Source of the DNA: Athene noctua | Lineage: Eukaryota; Chordata; Aves; Strigiformes; Strigidae | Direction of reading: 5' to 3' | Assembly: GCF_965140245.1 (NCBI RefSeq) | Contig: NC_134037.1 | Coordinates: 251,037,431-251,101,430 of the forward strand | DNA length: 64,000 bases | Part shown: piece by piece, positions 39,266-51,131 of the stretch | How positions within the stretch are numbered: position 1 is the stretch's first letter | Layout: each line of letters opens with the position of its first letter | The notes under the pieces: generated by a model | Database searches by the model: none | Told to the model about the DNA's origin: nothing | What the model saw: only the letters and a program-made list of their open reading frames with translations | Position numbers and translations under genes: made by a program

Positions 39266-40954
39266 GTGTCAGGCATACAGACATTTCCTAGGCATAAACT
39301 TTATAATATGATATAAATTTTACTCTTGTCTAAATAAAATTTACATTTTTGACAGTTACTATTTTGATATTTGATTCTTAAACTCTATTTGAGCTGCTGC
39401 TCCTCCTGCCCTACAGGGAAATATCATAAAGGCACATCTGGAAGCATCAGAGTATAATTTTGCCCTGGTCTTTCTTATATTAATTTCACATCCCTTCCAT
39501 ATAAATGAGTATACCTAGGTCCTGAGGATTATCTCCCTACAGCCTTCCATAAGAATGAACAACAAAACCATTGAAATCTTATTATTCATTTGTTTACATT
39601 TTTGTAATCTCCATAGGGAGAAAACTGGAGCAGAGAAATGGCTCTAAATATATTTTAGAGCATGTGGCCCTCTTATTGTTCCCAAGGCTGAAATTTTTTG
39701 TCTCCCTTCTTCCAATTTAGCACCAACAGGCTCTCTCAAAGGAGGAAGGGGCTTCTCAAAAGCTCTGATCTTTGTTGCTGTATGGTATCTGTGTGGATCA
39801 GATATTTCTATGCTTGTGCTTTTAGATGCCAGTATGGAATGCAAATTGAATTTCTGAAGGCTATAGCAAGTGACACCAGGGAAGAGTTGTTTCTTCCAAA
39901 AGTCTTTTGAAAACAACGGATGCTGGATTTCTCCATTCTCCATTCTTTCTCTTTTGTCAGTTACCTTCTGGGAAGCAGAAAGTTAGTGAGAATAAACTTT
40001 GTGGGCTGATGCTGTGGGCAGCAGAATCAAGGAGGTTAATCTATTTCGTGTACTGTTTAATGAGATTTACATTTACACAATTTTTTCAATTCCCATTACT
40101 TCTTCAAAGGAAAAAGTAAGAAGGCCCTCTGAAATTGAAAATTGTTCTTGACTCTGACTAAGCTCTGAGGTTTCAAAATTCAACTTTTTAAATTGGGAGA
40201 GTTTCTTACATTTATGCTTATTATTAGTCAGTGGAACAACATCTGAAGGCAGATCCTCTGCAGAAAGTGTAGAATTTTAAACTCCAGTATTTCTTTCATT
40301 CTTTTTGACCACATACATTCCCCATAGATGTCTGACACTGAACCGTATTGGAACCAGGAAAATAAAGAGAATAAATAAACACAGGAGAGAAACAGTCAAA
40401 TTTCAGGTTATGGAAGATACATAGACTCAAGTAGAAAAGTGACTCAGTTGTGTCTCTTCCCTCTGCTCTTCATGATCACTTTATTTCTGGCAATGGACTA
40501 GAGCAGAAGGTAATATTGAAGGTGCAAAGAGAATCAGAAAGTATGATATAGTGAAACCAGAGAAGTTAAAAGAATCACAGTACATTGCTGATAGTAGCAA
40601 CAAGGATCAAAATCTGTCTGGTTCCCTTTCTAATTTTACTATCACTGATACCAATAGGAAAAAAATACACAGTCACCAGCATAATATTCCTGGGGCTAGT
40701 AAAGGATAATATAGACAAGATTGCACCCAGACCAAAAATAGAGGTGAGATGAAGAATTCTAAAAAGGATGAAAATTCTACACCAGCAGGTACACTGCATG
40801 GTACTTGGCCAAAACACCTGATTTTTTTTTGTAGAATCAGAACTGCTTATTACATTATTGTTGAGCATTCACTAACACAGCAAAACCAAATATCAGCTGC
40901 TGCTATTACTTTAACCTCTAAAAAGAGGTGGTTCAGACTAAAAAAATAGCACTG
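39266..40954. other. Spacer between the inverted repeat arms
   Basis: About 1.7 kb of AT-rich intron between the two arms. I recognise no transposase, CR1 or host exon in it. Open frames such as 39644-39943 (-) and 40575-40868 (-) show no domain and appear accidental. Confidence 0.5.
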
Positions 40955-41150
40955 ACTCTCTTGTGCTTAGTCATTTAAAACATTGCTTGACCTTTCAGTG
41001 AAAACCTTGCTCTAGGAGAGTTTGCAAAATTTTGAAATCTGAATACACAGAGCAATGGTGACAATTCTGAAATTTACCTATGGGCTGTGTAAATGTTCAA
41101 AGGTCTCAAAACAGAAATCTCTGTCTGTTTAGAAGACAACACCAATTATT
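40955..41150 (-). repeat. Right arm of the diverged inverted repeat
   Basis: The reverse-complement partner of 39071-39265. On the plus strand it shows ACCTTTCAGTGAAAACCTT, TCTAGGAGAGTTTGCAAAAT, AATTTACCTATGGGCTGTGT and TGTTTAGAAGACAACA. By eye roughly four in five bases pair with the left arm; this was not computed. Confidence 0.85.
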
Positions 41151-42831
41151 CAGTATAGAGATTGCAGAGGAAAAGAAAGATCTCTTACTTATGTATTCTG
41201 CTATGTTTGTAGTAGGATTTTCCACCACTTTCTTAGGCAATTCTCTTTGCACCAGGTTACTTATACAGTTACACTGAGATAGTTGTGATTATGGCTACCA
41301 TTGTGATACTGAGTTGATTGGAGTACAAATGACCAATGATGACTTTTACTGTTTCTGGGAACTTACTTCTGTAGAGCCTATAGAATAAAACTGTTCATCT
41401 CCTCACTTCTTCCCCAGCTATCTCCTTTCACCCTACCTAATCACTATCTGTAAAATCACATGGCAGGGTGGGTTGGAACTAGATGATCTTTGAAGGTCCC
41501 TGCCAACTCAAACCATTCTATAATTCTAGAAGTAAAAGATGGTCAAAGAAGATTCAAGGATTTCTGATCAGTAGGGCAGATCCCAAACAATCACACATGA
41601 CACTATTGACACTCTCAGACTTTCAGAAGAACTAATAATGAGTGTTAATCTTGCTGGAGATTTTGGCATATATACTAGTGTCTCCTAGAGACTACACTGA
41701 TCCCAGACAAAAACTGAGGGCCAGGATGACATGGAGGGAGTTTATAGAAAGCCATTCAATTTTTAACAGAAGTTATTTCAAGGCATTATTAATTTCTCTA
41801 AAATAACAAGCTTTTGAGTTCATTTATACCAGTAGATATCTCTTCAAGCTCTCATGGAGTATGGGAAAAACTTTCTGCCTAAAGGTCAGCATAACTAAAA
41901 TGTTTACACTGTTTGTGTCAGCTTCATTTTCCATAGATATAAGATTTTATTTTTTTTTTAACGCAATCAGAGATTATCTTCTACAATTATGTTGCAGGTC
42001 TTCAGTTCTAGCTGGAATAATCCAGATTGCTCATAGTTTAATAAGTTATGTGTTTGTCAGTAGTACCAATGTTTGTGAAGAGTAACAGCCCAATAGCTCA
42101 GAGGACATGGTTTTTCATTTCCTCTGGACTGTTCCTGCAAATCAGGTTTCAGATGCTGAAAAGTTCAAGCTTGAAAAGATAAAATAAAAAAATAAAAAAA
42201 TAATAATAAACCCCCCCAAACCAAACCAACTAGTTTGAAGTAAATAAATCTTACAACTTTCCCTCTCAGGATATGAATTCTAGCAGGTAGGGCTGTCATC
42301 ATGTAAGAAACTGTTCATAAAATACAGGTTAACTTTTCTGTGGAAAATGGTCCTAAGAAAGGATATAACAAATTCCATCTAGAAGAAAAAGGTTTCATTT
42401 TGTATCATACTATTCAGCCTTCCACTAAAAGTTAACCTGTTTTTACCAGGATTTTTTTTTTTCTTTAAAGATATTGTTCTATTGGAAATTATCTATTTAT
42501 CAAAGTGAAAAAAATTTGCAAGAACATATTAATTTGGACAGAAGTTTTACTGAAATAACTTTTTTAATTCTGATATAATCAGAGACTGAAAAGCATCCTA
42601 GAATACCCAGAAGCTTAGCTATATCTGGCACTCACATAAGATGTGGGAGATACATATTCATGCCCCCGTTATTTCAGTTTTCAGATAAATATTTACTAGG
42701 CATAAAAAAAAAAGACTGATTCTAGAAGTCAACAGTGAGAGCATTCCCTTGCACCATAGAAGTCGCTGGTTAAAGGTCCTGTTCCAATTTGTATTTTGTT
42801 ATTTACAGAGGTGAAAGAGATAATGAGAACA
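41151..42831. other. CNTN5 long 5' intron with a short CR1 tail
   Basis: Intron containing the CR1 tail at 41466-41528 and an A/C-rich simple stretch at 42180-42230 (AATAAA repeats then CCAAACCAAACCAA). No gene was recognised. Confidence 0.6.
41466..41528 (+). mobile_element. CR1 LINE 3' tail, about 60 bp
   Basis: GGTTGGAACTAGATGATCTT followed by TGAAGGTCCCTGCCAACTCA and ATTCTATAATTCT is a CR1 3' end. It is a heavily 5'-truncated insertion. Confidence 0.9.
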
Positions 42832-43299
42832 CGGTGCTGGAATGAGTGCAGAGGAAGGCAACGAAGCTGGTGAAGGGCCTGGAGAACAAATGCTATGAGG
42901 AGTGATTGAAGGAGCTGGGACTGTTCAGTTTGAGGAGGAGAAGGCTGAGGAGAGACCTCATCACTCTCTACAGCTCCCTGAAAGGACATTGTAGAGAGGT
43001 TGGTGCTGGTCTCTTCTCACAGGTGATTAGTGACAGTACAAGGGGGAACGGCCTTAAACTCCAACAGGGGAGGTTCAGACTGGACATTAGGAAAAAAATT
43101 TTCACAGAAAGAGTGATCAGACAGTGGAATAGGCTGCCCAGGGAGGGGGTGGGGTCATCATTCCTGCCTGTGTTTCAGGGTCGTTTAGATGAGATGTTGG
43201 GGATATGGTGTAGGGGAGAACTTTGTAGAGTAGGGCTGATGGTTGGACTGGATGATCCCAAGGGTCTTTTACAACCTGAATTATTCTGTGCTTCTGTGA
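42832..43299 (+). mobile_element. CR1 LINE 3' fragment, 470 bp
   Basis: Plus-oriented CR1 from GGTGCTGGAATGAGTGCAGA to the ATTCTGTGCTTCTGTGA end. It is closely similar to 22303-22658 from GAGAGGTTGGTGCTGGTCTC onward. The 140-codon frame at 42906-43328 (KELGLFSL..., then HCREVGAGLF) is the CR1 3' region read open by chance, not a host gene. Confidence 0.96.
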
Positions 43300-43386
43300 C
43301 ATCAAGACTACTGAAAGTCCACTTATAAACTACCCTGGTGTTTAGAAAACTCATCCATGGTTGGCATATTGTGTAGTTGAGAACAG

Positions 43387-43458
43387 TCAGTGTTAGGTTA
43401 ATTGTTGGACTAGATGATCTTCAAGGCCTTTTCCAACCTAGATGATTCTGTGATTCTG
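43387..43458 (+). mobile_element. Second CR1 3' tail, just after the first
   Basis: CAGTCAGTGTTAGGTTAATT followed by GTTGGACTAGATGATCTTCA and AACCTAGATGATTCTGTGAT is a separate CR1 3' end, in the same orientation and 87 bp after the preceding copy. It belongs to a different subfamily from that copy, judging by the sequence before the tail. Confidence 0.9.
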
Positions 43459-43987
43459 AAAATACTAAAATAAAGAGTATGTTTGTGTATTTTTGAGCAC
43501 AAGATTTTTGCTGTCATTGGAAAAAAGAAAGGAAGAAATTTACTTCTCTTAGCTTCCAAAATCAGAACCATAGGCACCTTATGACTCATTCACTTCCACA
43601 ATATAAAGTCAAACAAATTCTACTGAAGTCATTGAAGGCTATTTTAACTATCATAAGTGGACAAACTAGACAAGAAGGACTTTCTGAGAGATTTATTGCA
43701 TAGCAGGCCTGTTTCACTAGTGCAGTTATGAGAGCTTGATGTCATATACAGAATTAATAGAAACTACTTTTTCTGGATGCATAACAGTTTTGAGGTTTTA
43801 ATGTGTCATTTGTTTGATAAAATATTAGATGATATAATATTATTGAAACAATTAAATACATCCACCTTTTCCAAATGGGTTTTGTTTCAGTTGGAAAGAA
43901 ACTGACCTTTCACTAGCCAGCAGTAATCCCGATGTGTGACCTGAAAATAGGCTTTATAATTAGAAGGTCAAGTAATAGCGTTTGCTG

Positions 43988-44001
43988 ATGCAAATGCAAA
44001 T
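43988..44001 (+). promoter_or_regulatory. Two overlapping octamer motifs (possible POU site)
   Basis: ATGCAAATGCAAAT contains two perfect ATGCAAAT octamers offset by six bases. POU-domain factors, several of them neural, bind this motif. Only the motif is seen. Confidence 0.3.
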
Positions 44002-45097
44002 CTTTTTTTTTAAAGTCAGTGAAATAAAGCCTGGTTGTCCCTGAACAATCCCTGTTAACGGCTCTTTGGGGTGAGTGTACACTTTGTTATGCAAAGGGAC
44101 TGGGGTCTCCACTCAGATTAGTGCCTTATGATATCGTGGCACCTTTGAGTCTGTTGCAGAGATCTTCCAGCCAAGGTCCTTTTCTGCCTTACCTGGGATT
44201 CTCCTACACTGAAATGGTCCTTCTAACATCAGCTGAATTAGTGCTATAGCAAATTGCTTCTCCTAATTGTATATTAGGCACTCCAGAGCTGGTCCAGAAT
44301 AAAATTTGGTAATATGCTTCATTTTAAAGAAACACTCATAATTAAAGTTTAATAGAAAATAATATCATAGACCAGAGGGCTTACTATTTTATAGACACAA
44401 ATCATAAGGCACTACATTAAATAACAAATGGATTCTAGTTTGAAACTTTAAAGAACATAAAATAGTAATTCATTGCAGTCAACAGCATTTATTTACACCA
44501 AGGGAAAATATATTACTTATAGATTTTGTCACTTTCAATTATTTAATTTTGTATACTTTTTCTCTCTTTTAGCAGTAGGACTAGTACTTTACATTAAAAA
44601 GACCTATAACTCAGGTTTAGCTCCAGCCCAGACCATACGCTCCAGTCTGCCTATATAAATACTTAATGAGGAAATTCACCAAAACATCAGGTAAAAACTC
44701 TGTGAAATGTTTTTTTGACTCCTCACAGAAGATTAGTAAAACTACTTGGAAAGATTGATGTATATTTATGAGTAGACAAAGGAAAATAAATGAAAGAGTG
44801 AACAGAAAATTGAGCTGACTGTTCAAACTCCAGTGTTTCACTTGTAAATGCTTTCTTCTGTGGGTACTACAGTAAAAAGTACAATACAAATACCCTGGGG
44901 CAGAAGATAGATCACATATCTAGATTAACCAAGAAAGTAGATCTGAGGTAATAGGCTTTGTGGAAGTACAGTGGTTGTATGTGTAATAATGTGTTGTTAA
45001 AATGCAATTCCTTCTTCTGGTAACCTTTACACTGCAAATTTTGTGCTTGCAGCTGGGCAAGCTGCTGAAGACCACACCTGTACTGCTTGCTGGTGAG

Positions 45098-45153
45098 TGC
45101 TTTGTGAAAAATGTTTGTGGCTGATGTCTTGTGAAAGATGTTTGTAGGACCTG
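45098..45153. repeat. Two-copy tandem duplication, about 27-bp unit
   Basis: TGCTTTGTGAAAAATGTTTG followed directly by a diverged copy, TGTCTTGTGAAAGATGTTTG. A local duplication. Confidence 0.75.
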
Positions 45154-46624
45154 ACATGCTACTTCTCTTTACACATTTGCACACAGCCCCATCTCATATA
45201 TCCTCAAAATATCTGCATATGATTTCATATAATACACATCTTATGAATGTTAAGACCAAAGGAAATCTTGATCACTCTCTGGTTTGACTTCTTTTATAAT
45301 TTCCACCAAAAACTTCATTGAACAAGTGCTACTTGAGCTCCTGAACATCATACAAAACAAATCCAAAACATAAACAAAAGTTTTCAATTTTTTTATCTCA
45401 CTCTTCAACTTCTACATATACCTAGAGATTCAGCTGCAAACAAGTAATCCTCACTATGGTTATATCTAGTAATCTAAAGTGACCATCCACTGCTGGAAAA
45501 TGTTCCAGTGTATCAGTATATAGATAATATTCAGGCATTTTAATACTTCACTTTAGAGCAAATATTTATTTTTTTAATTTATTCTTAAATAAGAATGTTA
45601 TGCAGGCAAGAGGTTTTTTTATAAACATTTTCTTTGATAACACAATCTTCCTTGAAAGATTTTCTTCATATTCACATTCCAAAAGCATTTTTAATTGTAA
45701 AAATATTGGAATAATAGATAGTGTACTAATTTAAAAGTACTACATGGGTATCTATAATTGTGAGAAAGTAGGACAGATCTGTAATCTCTTCCAGTTTGGA
45801 TTTTGCTACGATTTTGCAATTGTGCCCAAGGCAGAAAGGCCCACATACTAATTTATTCACTGCCAAAGAGCCCAAAGCAGATTTTTGTTGCACTTTTGAA
45901 ATAACTGGTGAAATTAGGATTGCTGAAAGTGGTGTTTATTTGAGAATATACACTCCATGAATGTGGGGTCCTGAAGGGAATGCTTCAGCCTGAGGAAGAG
46001 GTAGAGGTAGAGCAAGGTTTGAAAACTAAGCCAGAGAAACTTTAGAAAAGTGTTTGGTGCAGCTGCTGCCTTATTTCAGTATCAGATGATAAGCTAATAA
46101 TCATCTGAACAAGACTCTGAAGTAGAAATAATGTTTGGATTGTTTTGTGGTTTTGGTTGGTTTTTAAAATATATTCTTTGACTCAAAAAGAATATCAGAA
46201 TGTATTTACAGTACGTAAATGCAAGTCATTCCTAGCTATGTTTATAATATAGAAGACAGTGCAGAATTAACTGAAGACAATGCTAGAGGCAAGAATCTGA
46301 AGGACTGGCTAATGCTTTGTCTTTGGTTAAGCAGGAAGAGGTATTGCATCTGTTTTGCACATCAAAAGGATATGCTTTATATATAGAGACAACAGTCAAT
46401 GGCAGAGAATGGCATCGCCCGTGAGAACATTGAAAGGCAAACTAGAATCAGAAAAACATGCATTTCCCTTGACTCCATCTTCCTCTTAGATCCCTTCTGC
46501 ACATGTGATGATGAACTGGCCTAAGAATCATTCACATTCATTGGTGCAGGTAATGGGCTGCAAGCTCCCCAAAACTTTCCCAAAATGCCTGAACTCTGCT
46601 GATTTACACAGACAAAGTGTTTTT

Positions 46625-46692
46625 CGTCGTTTTTTTGTTTGTTTGGTTGGTTGGTTGGTTTTGGGTTTTTTTTTTGTTTGTTTTTTTTTTTT
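46625..46692 (+). repeat. T-rich and TTGG repeat
   Basis: T and TTTG runs surrounding five G runs spaced by short T loops (46645-46665). It is similar in make-up to 33620-33668 but not an obvious copy of it. Confidence 0.85.
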
Positions 46693-47815
46693 AAATTATT
46701 ATTGTTTTCATGTTACCCTACACATTAAGCTAGGAGCTTCATGACTCATGGATGTCAAATTTCTACAACAACAAAACCGATGAAAAATGAAGCAACAGGA
46801 AAAGGTTATCACAGTCACTTTTAAAACACAGAAGCCTTATTTCTTGCCACTTTTCTTTCCCCAGGTGATGGACCACACACACACACCTCCTCTACAAATT
46901 CTCCCACACAAATGGGCCACTATCAAAAAATCCCTTCTTTCTGCAGACTGAAAAGTCTATTATTGTTCTTCTAATTTTGTATGTATAAGTGTCTACATAA
47001 TGTGCATACAGAAGCTTCTGGAAGAACCTAGAATGCCACAGAAAAGCGCTTTAATATAGTTTAAAATACGGGCATATTACCTATTCTGTTTCTGTGTCTC
47101 AGAAGTTGTGCTTACACAGTGATTTATGTTTTTTTCTGGACATAAAATTATACACTACACTCAGCATGTGCATCCTAACCTCTCCGAGGAGGGAGTATGA
47201 TGCTTCCAACAGTAAAGGCTCTCATGTTGATACACTATTATGACATAAACTAAGGGAAGGCCAAATGCAGTGAACCAGGGTGAACGCTAGTTCATCTGAA
47301 CCAGCTCTTCTATCCATTCTAAAATGTGAATTTCTGTGCTGTAATTCTTCCTGAAGGAGTCAGGGAAGGAGGGAAGATAACCCCCAATGTGTGCCAGCTT
47401 GTAATACACAGCAGTAGTTTATCTGTGGGTTTATGTCATGCTGGATTTTCAGGTCATGATTCAGGTGGTATGTCTCCATGTTAGAAATTATTTCTCTTTT
47501 ATAACCATTTTCTTCATATTAGAAGATCCTTTGACACTTCTGACAAATGCAATGAAAAATCTTGTTTCAGAAGTGCTGAAGAGATTGTGTCTGAAGTGGA
47601 ATGTGACGACAGCTGAGAAGCATAAACCAGGAATAATGTCAAAATGTTAGGGCAGAAAGAAATGATGTATTCGTTCTTTGCCTAAGCATAGTCTTCTGTA
47701 TTGGAAACATTACAGAAAGATGGGCAACCTCCCAGAGACTGGCTTTTCATCCCCAAAAGAAAATTCCTCATGTAAATTTCACAAAAGGCTGGCATTTCAG
47801 AGAAGCTCTCTGTTT

Positions 47816-47840
47816 AAAAAAAAAAAAAAAAAAAAAAAAA
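47816..47840. repeat. 25-nt poly(A) run
   Basis: Uninterrupted adenines after CTCTGTTT. The upstream 150 bp do not read as a known gene or LINE, so a retroposed tail is unproven. Confidence 0.85.
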
Positions 47841-50800
47841 TCATAACTATTTTCAGAGTACTTGATTATGTCAGAAAGAATATTTTGGCTAGAGAGGCAA
47901 GTAAAGAGATATGGAAGTTTGAAATAAGATTATTTTTAAAATATTGCAGCTGTTCATCAGGTGATATTTGCTTTATAACAGTTTAATATTGATCAGCAGT
48001 TATTTTTAAAAGAAAAATGAATCTGCTAGGAATCTATCAAGAAAACATTCTGAGCACCTGAATTTTGCTTGCAAGTCTACTCTATGTGAAAAAGTTTTCA
48101 TAAATTTTACAGTGAATAAAAAGAAAAAAACAGATAAATTTAACATACAGGGACTACCTGAAACCTACTCTCAAGTCTAACACTGATCTCTTTTTGTGAC
48201 ACTGGGTAAGTCCCTTGACATATTTCTGCCAGAATCTGCAGATAAAACAATAATTTTTTAGGATCTTTGCCTATGCGCTTACACTGAAAATATCAAAAGA
48301 GGTTTAGTCAGAGGATTAAGTAAATAAATCTTATGATTTCCAAGGACATCTGGCAACTACACTTCTTTGGATGCCAATAAACGTACTGTATATTATTTCT
48401 GTTTCACAAACTTGATAAACTGCATGCAAGCAGATTGGATATTCAACACTGCAGAGCTTTGTTTCTCTTTCAAGGCAAATTCTGGTATTTTATACAGACA
48501 AAGGTAAAAAAAATATAATTTACTTCAAAGAAAGATGTGGTATCCTTTAATAACTCTGCAGACCAGTGTCTTCTTATAGTGCGACCAGCTTGTGTTCAAG
48601 TTCTTACTGTACCTTTTCACTAAGAGTCTGTAAAATAAATGTTTCATAAGTGTGAAACGTTGCATAAAATTGTGGGTTCTTCATGGGTCACTACTGCTGC
48701 GCTAGGTTTACAAGATTTTTTCAGCAGGTAGAATAGAGAAAGTTAGATTGTTCTCCATGAAATCTGGCTGCACTTGATGTCATATTTAACATCTAATATT
48801 GTAGGTAGGTATAGAAATTTATCCCAGGTCACTGCTAAACTTAATTTAGTGAAATCAGAGAAATCAGAGTTGAAGATGCAATAACAGATATAGGACATCA
48901 GGAGAAAGAAAATTTGAGCTGTTCAGGTCAATCCTAAAGTGCATGGGCTAATGGAAAAAAAGTGTGAGGGGTTTTTGTCTGGATTCTGATGTGCTGTAAA
49001 GGGCATTAACAATGTGCCATACTGTATGCATTAAAAATAGACATTTAATTAAAATGAGATGGGGGTTTTTTTCAGGCTTCTTTTTAAATTTTTTTATCTT
49101 TTAGAATATATTCTTTTTAAAACAAATTTTATGAACTTTTATATATTTTTCATAGAAACGTGCACTGAGGTCATTATGAGTAAGCATTTTCTAATCAGAA
49201 TTCACTGAAAACAGTAGACATGTCAGAAATTACTGTCTATTAAATGAAGGAGTGGCATACTGTACATCAACTTTAGTTAGTGCTAAGCACAACACAACTT
49301 CTCTTATTGGCTTGGAAAACTTCTGCAAGCAAATATTGATTTCTTTATGTTTATTTTTCAGGTTTTATATTCTATGGATATGATTAAAAGAATGCTATTG
49401 TTTATGTTCAATCTTGGGGTTTGGAAAGTTCAGTGAGATACTTCAGCTGAGTCATGCACACGTTTCTTTTCCCTGGCCACACTCAGAAATAGAGTATTGC
49501 ATTTGATAGTGCATCAGTCAAGAATTAGTCCAGAATTCTGCTTTCTGGATTATTCAGCTTATAACATTGTGAATCTTCCTAGGGCCAAATTTGTAGGCTA
49601 GCAACAGTCAGACGTGACTATTCATCAGACGGGCTCAGCAAAAGATAATGTTAACTGCAGCTTGTAAATCTCCACCTCTTGGAAATTACACTAGTAGGTT
49701 TTCACCACAGAATTTTTTTTTTTTTTCATTAAAAACATATTTAATAATAAGCCAATGGACAAACAGAAATTTATATAATTCTTTCTCATGTTCTGATTCT
49801 CTTATCTGCCAAAAGATACAACAAAAGCACAGAGGAGAAAATAGCAGCTTTATGAGAAGAACTAATTAATTCTCCTTTCCTACAGACTTTTATTTTATGT
49901 TTGATTGGTTCTGACACAAACTCTGAGTGCCAGTTTGTGCAGGTGTGTCTTCCCTCATGATGACCTCAAATCCGAACACTTTTTTTCTGTTGGTTCATGT
50001 TTGCAGACCTTCTTAAACTTCTACCTGACATCTACTGACACGGAGCTTGGAGGAACTCAGTAGACTTTGAGACTTCCCTTTCTCTGTCCAATATGGCAGA
50101 AATCAGTCAATTAGTGAATGTGCTGTTATAGAAAGAGGTAAAATGATGATAAAATAAATAATAAATAAATTGTTACCAAATGATTGGGGTCCATGTTTTA
50201 AATCCACACACCACTTCCATCAGGGATACACTGGAGTCTCACAACACCTGGCTCTAGAAGAGATAACTATACTTTTTTAAAAAAGGAAAAAAGACTATGA
50301 TGATGAAGTTGCTAAAGTTGCTTTTTAAAAAATTTTTAAACCTGCTTTAAAGGGACTCTCCCCTGCTTACATCGCTTAAAGTTTTTGTATTACTTCATCA
50401 TGACATCTATGAAGTGAATGAAAAGTTTACCATTAGACAGTCTGAATAACCCAAGTACAAACCAATCTGTATAAATTGAACATTTTCAAAATTGACAGCA
50501 AGAAGATAAAATAAGAAATGATATATTCTTATGAAGGTCATATGTTCAGTAATAATACACAGAAATTTAGGCATCTTTATTAAATTGCCTACTATAAATT
50601 ATAGAAACAAGACAGAATAAAGATCAAAGAGAGGCCTCAAGAGACCTTATCACCCAATCATATGCTTCATATGTCTGTATTACCTACCACTTACATAACA
50701 TATGAGCTCCAGTACAATATTTTTTAAGGTGAAGTGAGCAATTTGGAATAAAAGCTTTAACCTTAGAGCTATTTAAATAAAACAGTACAAACATAACATC

Positions 50801-50956
50801 TGTCTTGCCTTTCCACTCTGTAAAATTATGCCAGAAATACAATAAATTTTCAATATACATTTCCAGAGTTCACCTCCTGAAGATGTGCCCCATGTGTCTA
50901 ACAAAGTGACATCTATTTCATCACACTGATATGCCCAGTTTTTGTTGTGTTTTGGC

Positions 50957-51067
50957 ATTTTTTTGTGGGGTTTGGTTTGTGTTTTTGTTGTTGTTGTTGG
51001 GTTTTTTTGTTTTGTTTTGTTTTTGATTTTTTTTGTTTGTTTGTTTGTTTGGGGTTTTTTTTGTGTG
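50957..51067 (+). repeat. T/G-rich low-complexity tract
   Basis: About 110 bp made almost only of T and G (GTT, GTTTT and GTTTG units) immediately before a CR1 3' tail. The plus strand is the CNTN5 template strand, so the transcript would be A/C-rich here. Confidence 0.9.
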
Positions 51068-51131
51068 GGAAAGCTAGATGACTGGACTAGATGATCTTCA
51101 ATGTCTTTTCCAACCTAGATGATTCTGTGAA
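51068..51131 (+). mobile_element. CR1 LINE 3' tail, about 60 bp
   Basis: GACTGGACTAGATGATCTTC followed by TTTTCCAACCTAGATGATTC and TGTG is a CR1 3' end, severely 5'-truncated and abutting the T/G-rich tract. Confidence 0.9.

Larger units (their letters stand above)
43459..50956. other. CNTN5 long 5' intron, 7.5 kb without gene
   Basis: AT-rich intron. Items seen: two overlapping octamers (43988-44001), a good minus-strand donor at 44193 with no convincing exon, a short tandem duplication at 45098-45153, a TTGG/T-rich tract at 46625-46692 and a 25-nt A run at 47816-47840. No CR1 or host exon was recognised. Confidence 0.6.

Noticed and set aside
39071..41150. Inverted arms as a complete DNA transposon
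   Set aside because: No transposase-like frame in the spacer and no clear target-site duplication at the outer ends; reported only as an inverted repeat pair.
42906..43328. 140-codon open frame on the plus strand
   Set aside because: It lies almost wholly within a CR1 copy and its sequence is shared with the CR1 at 22303-22658.
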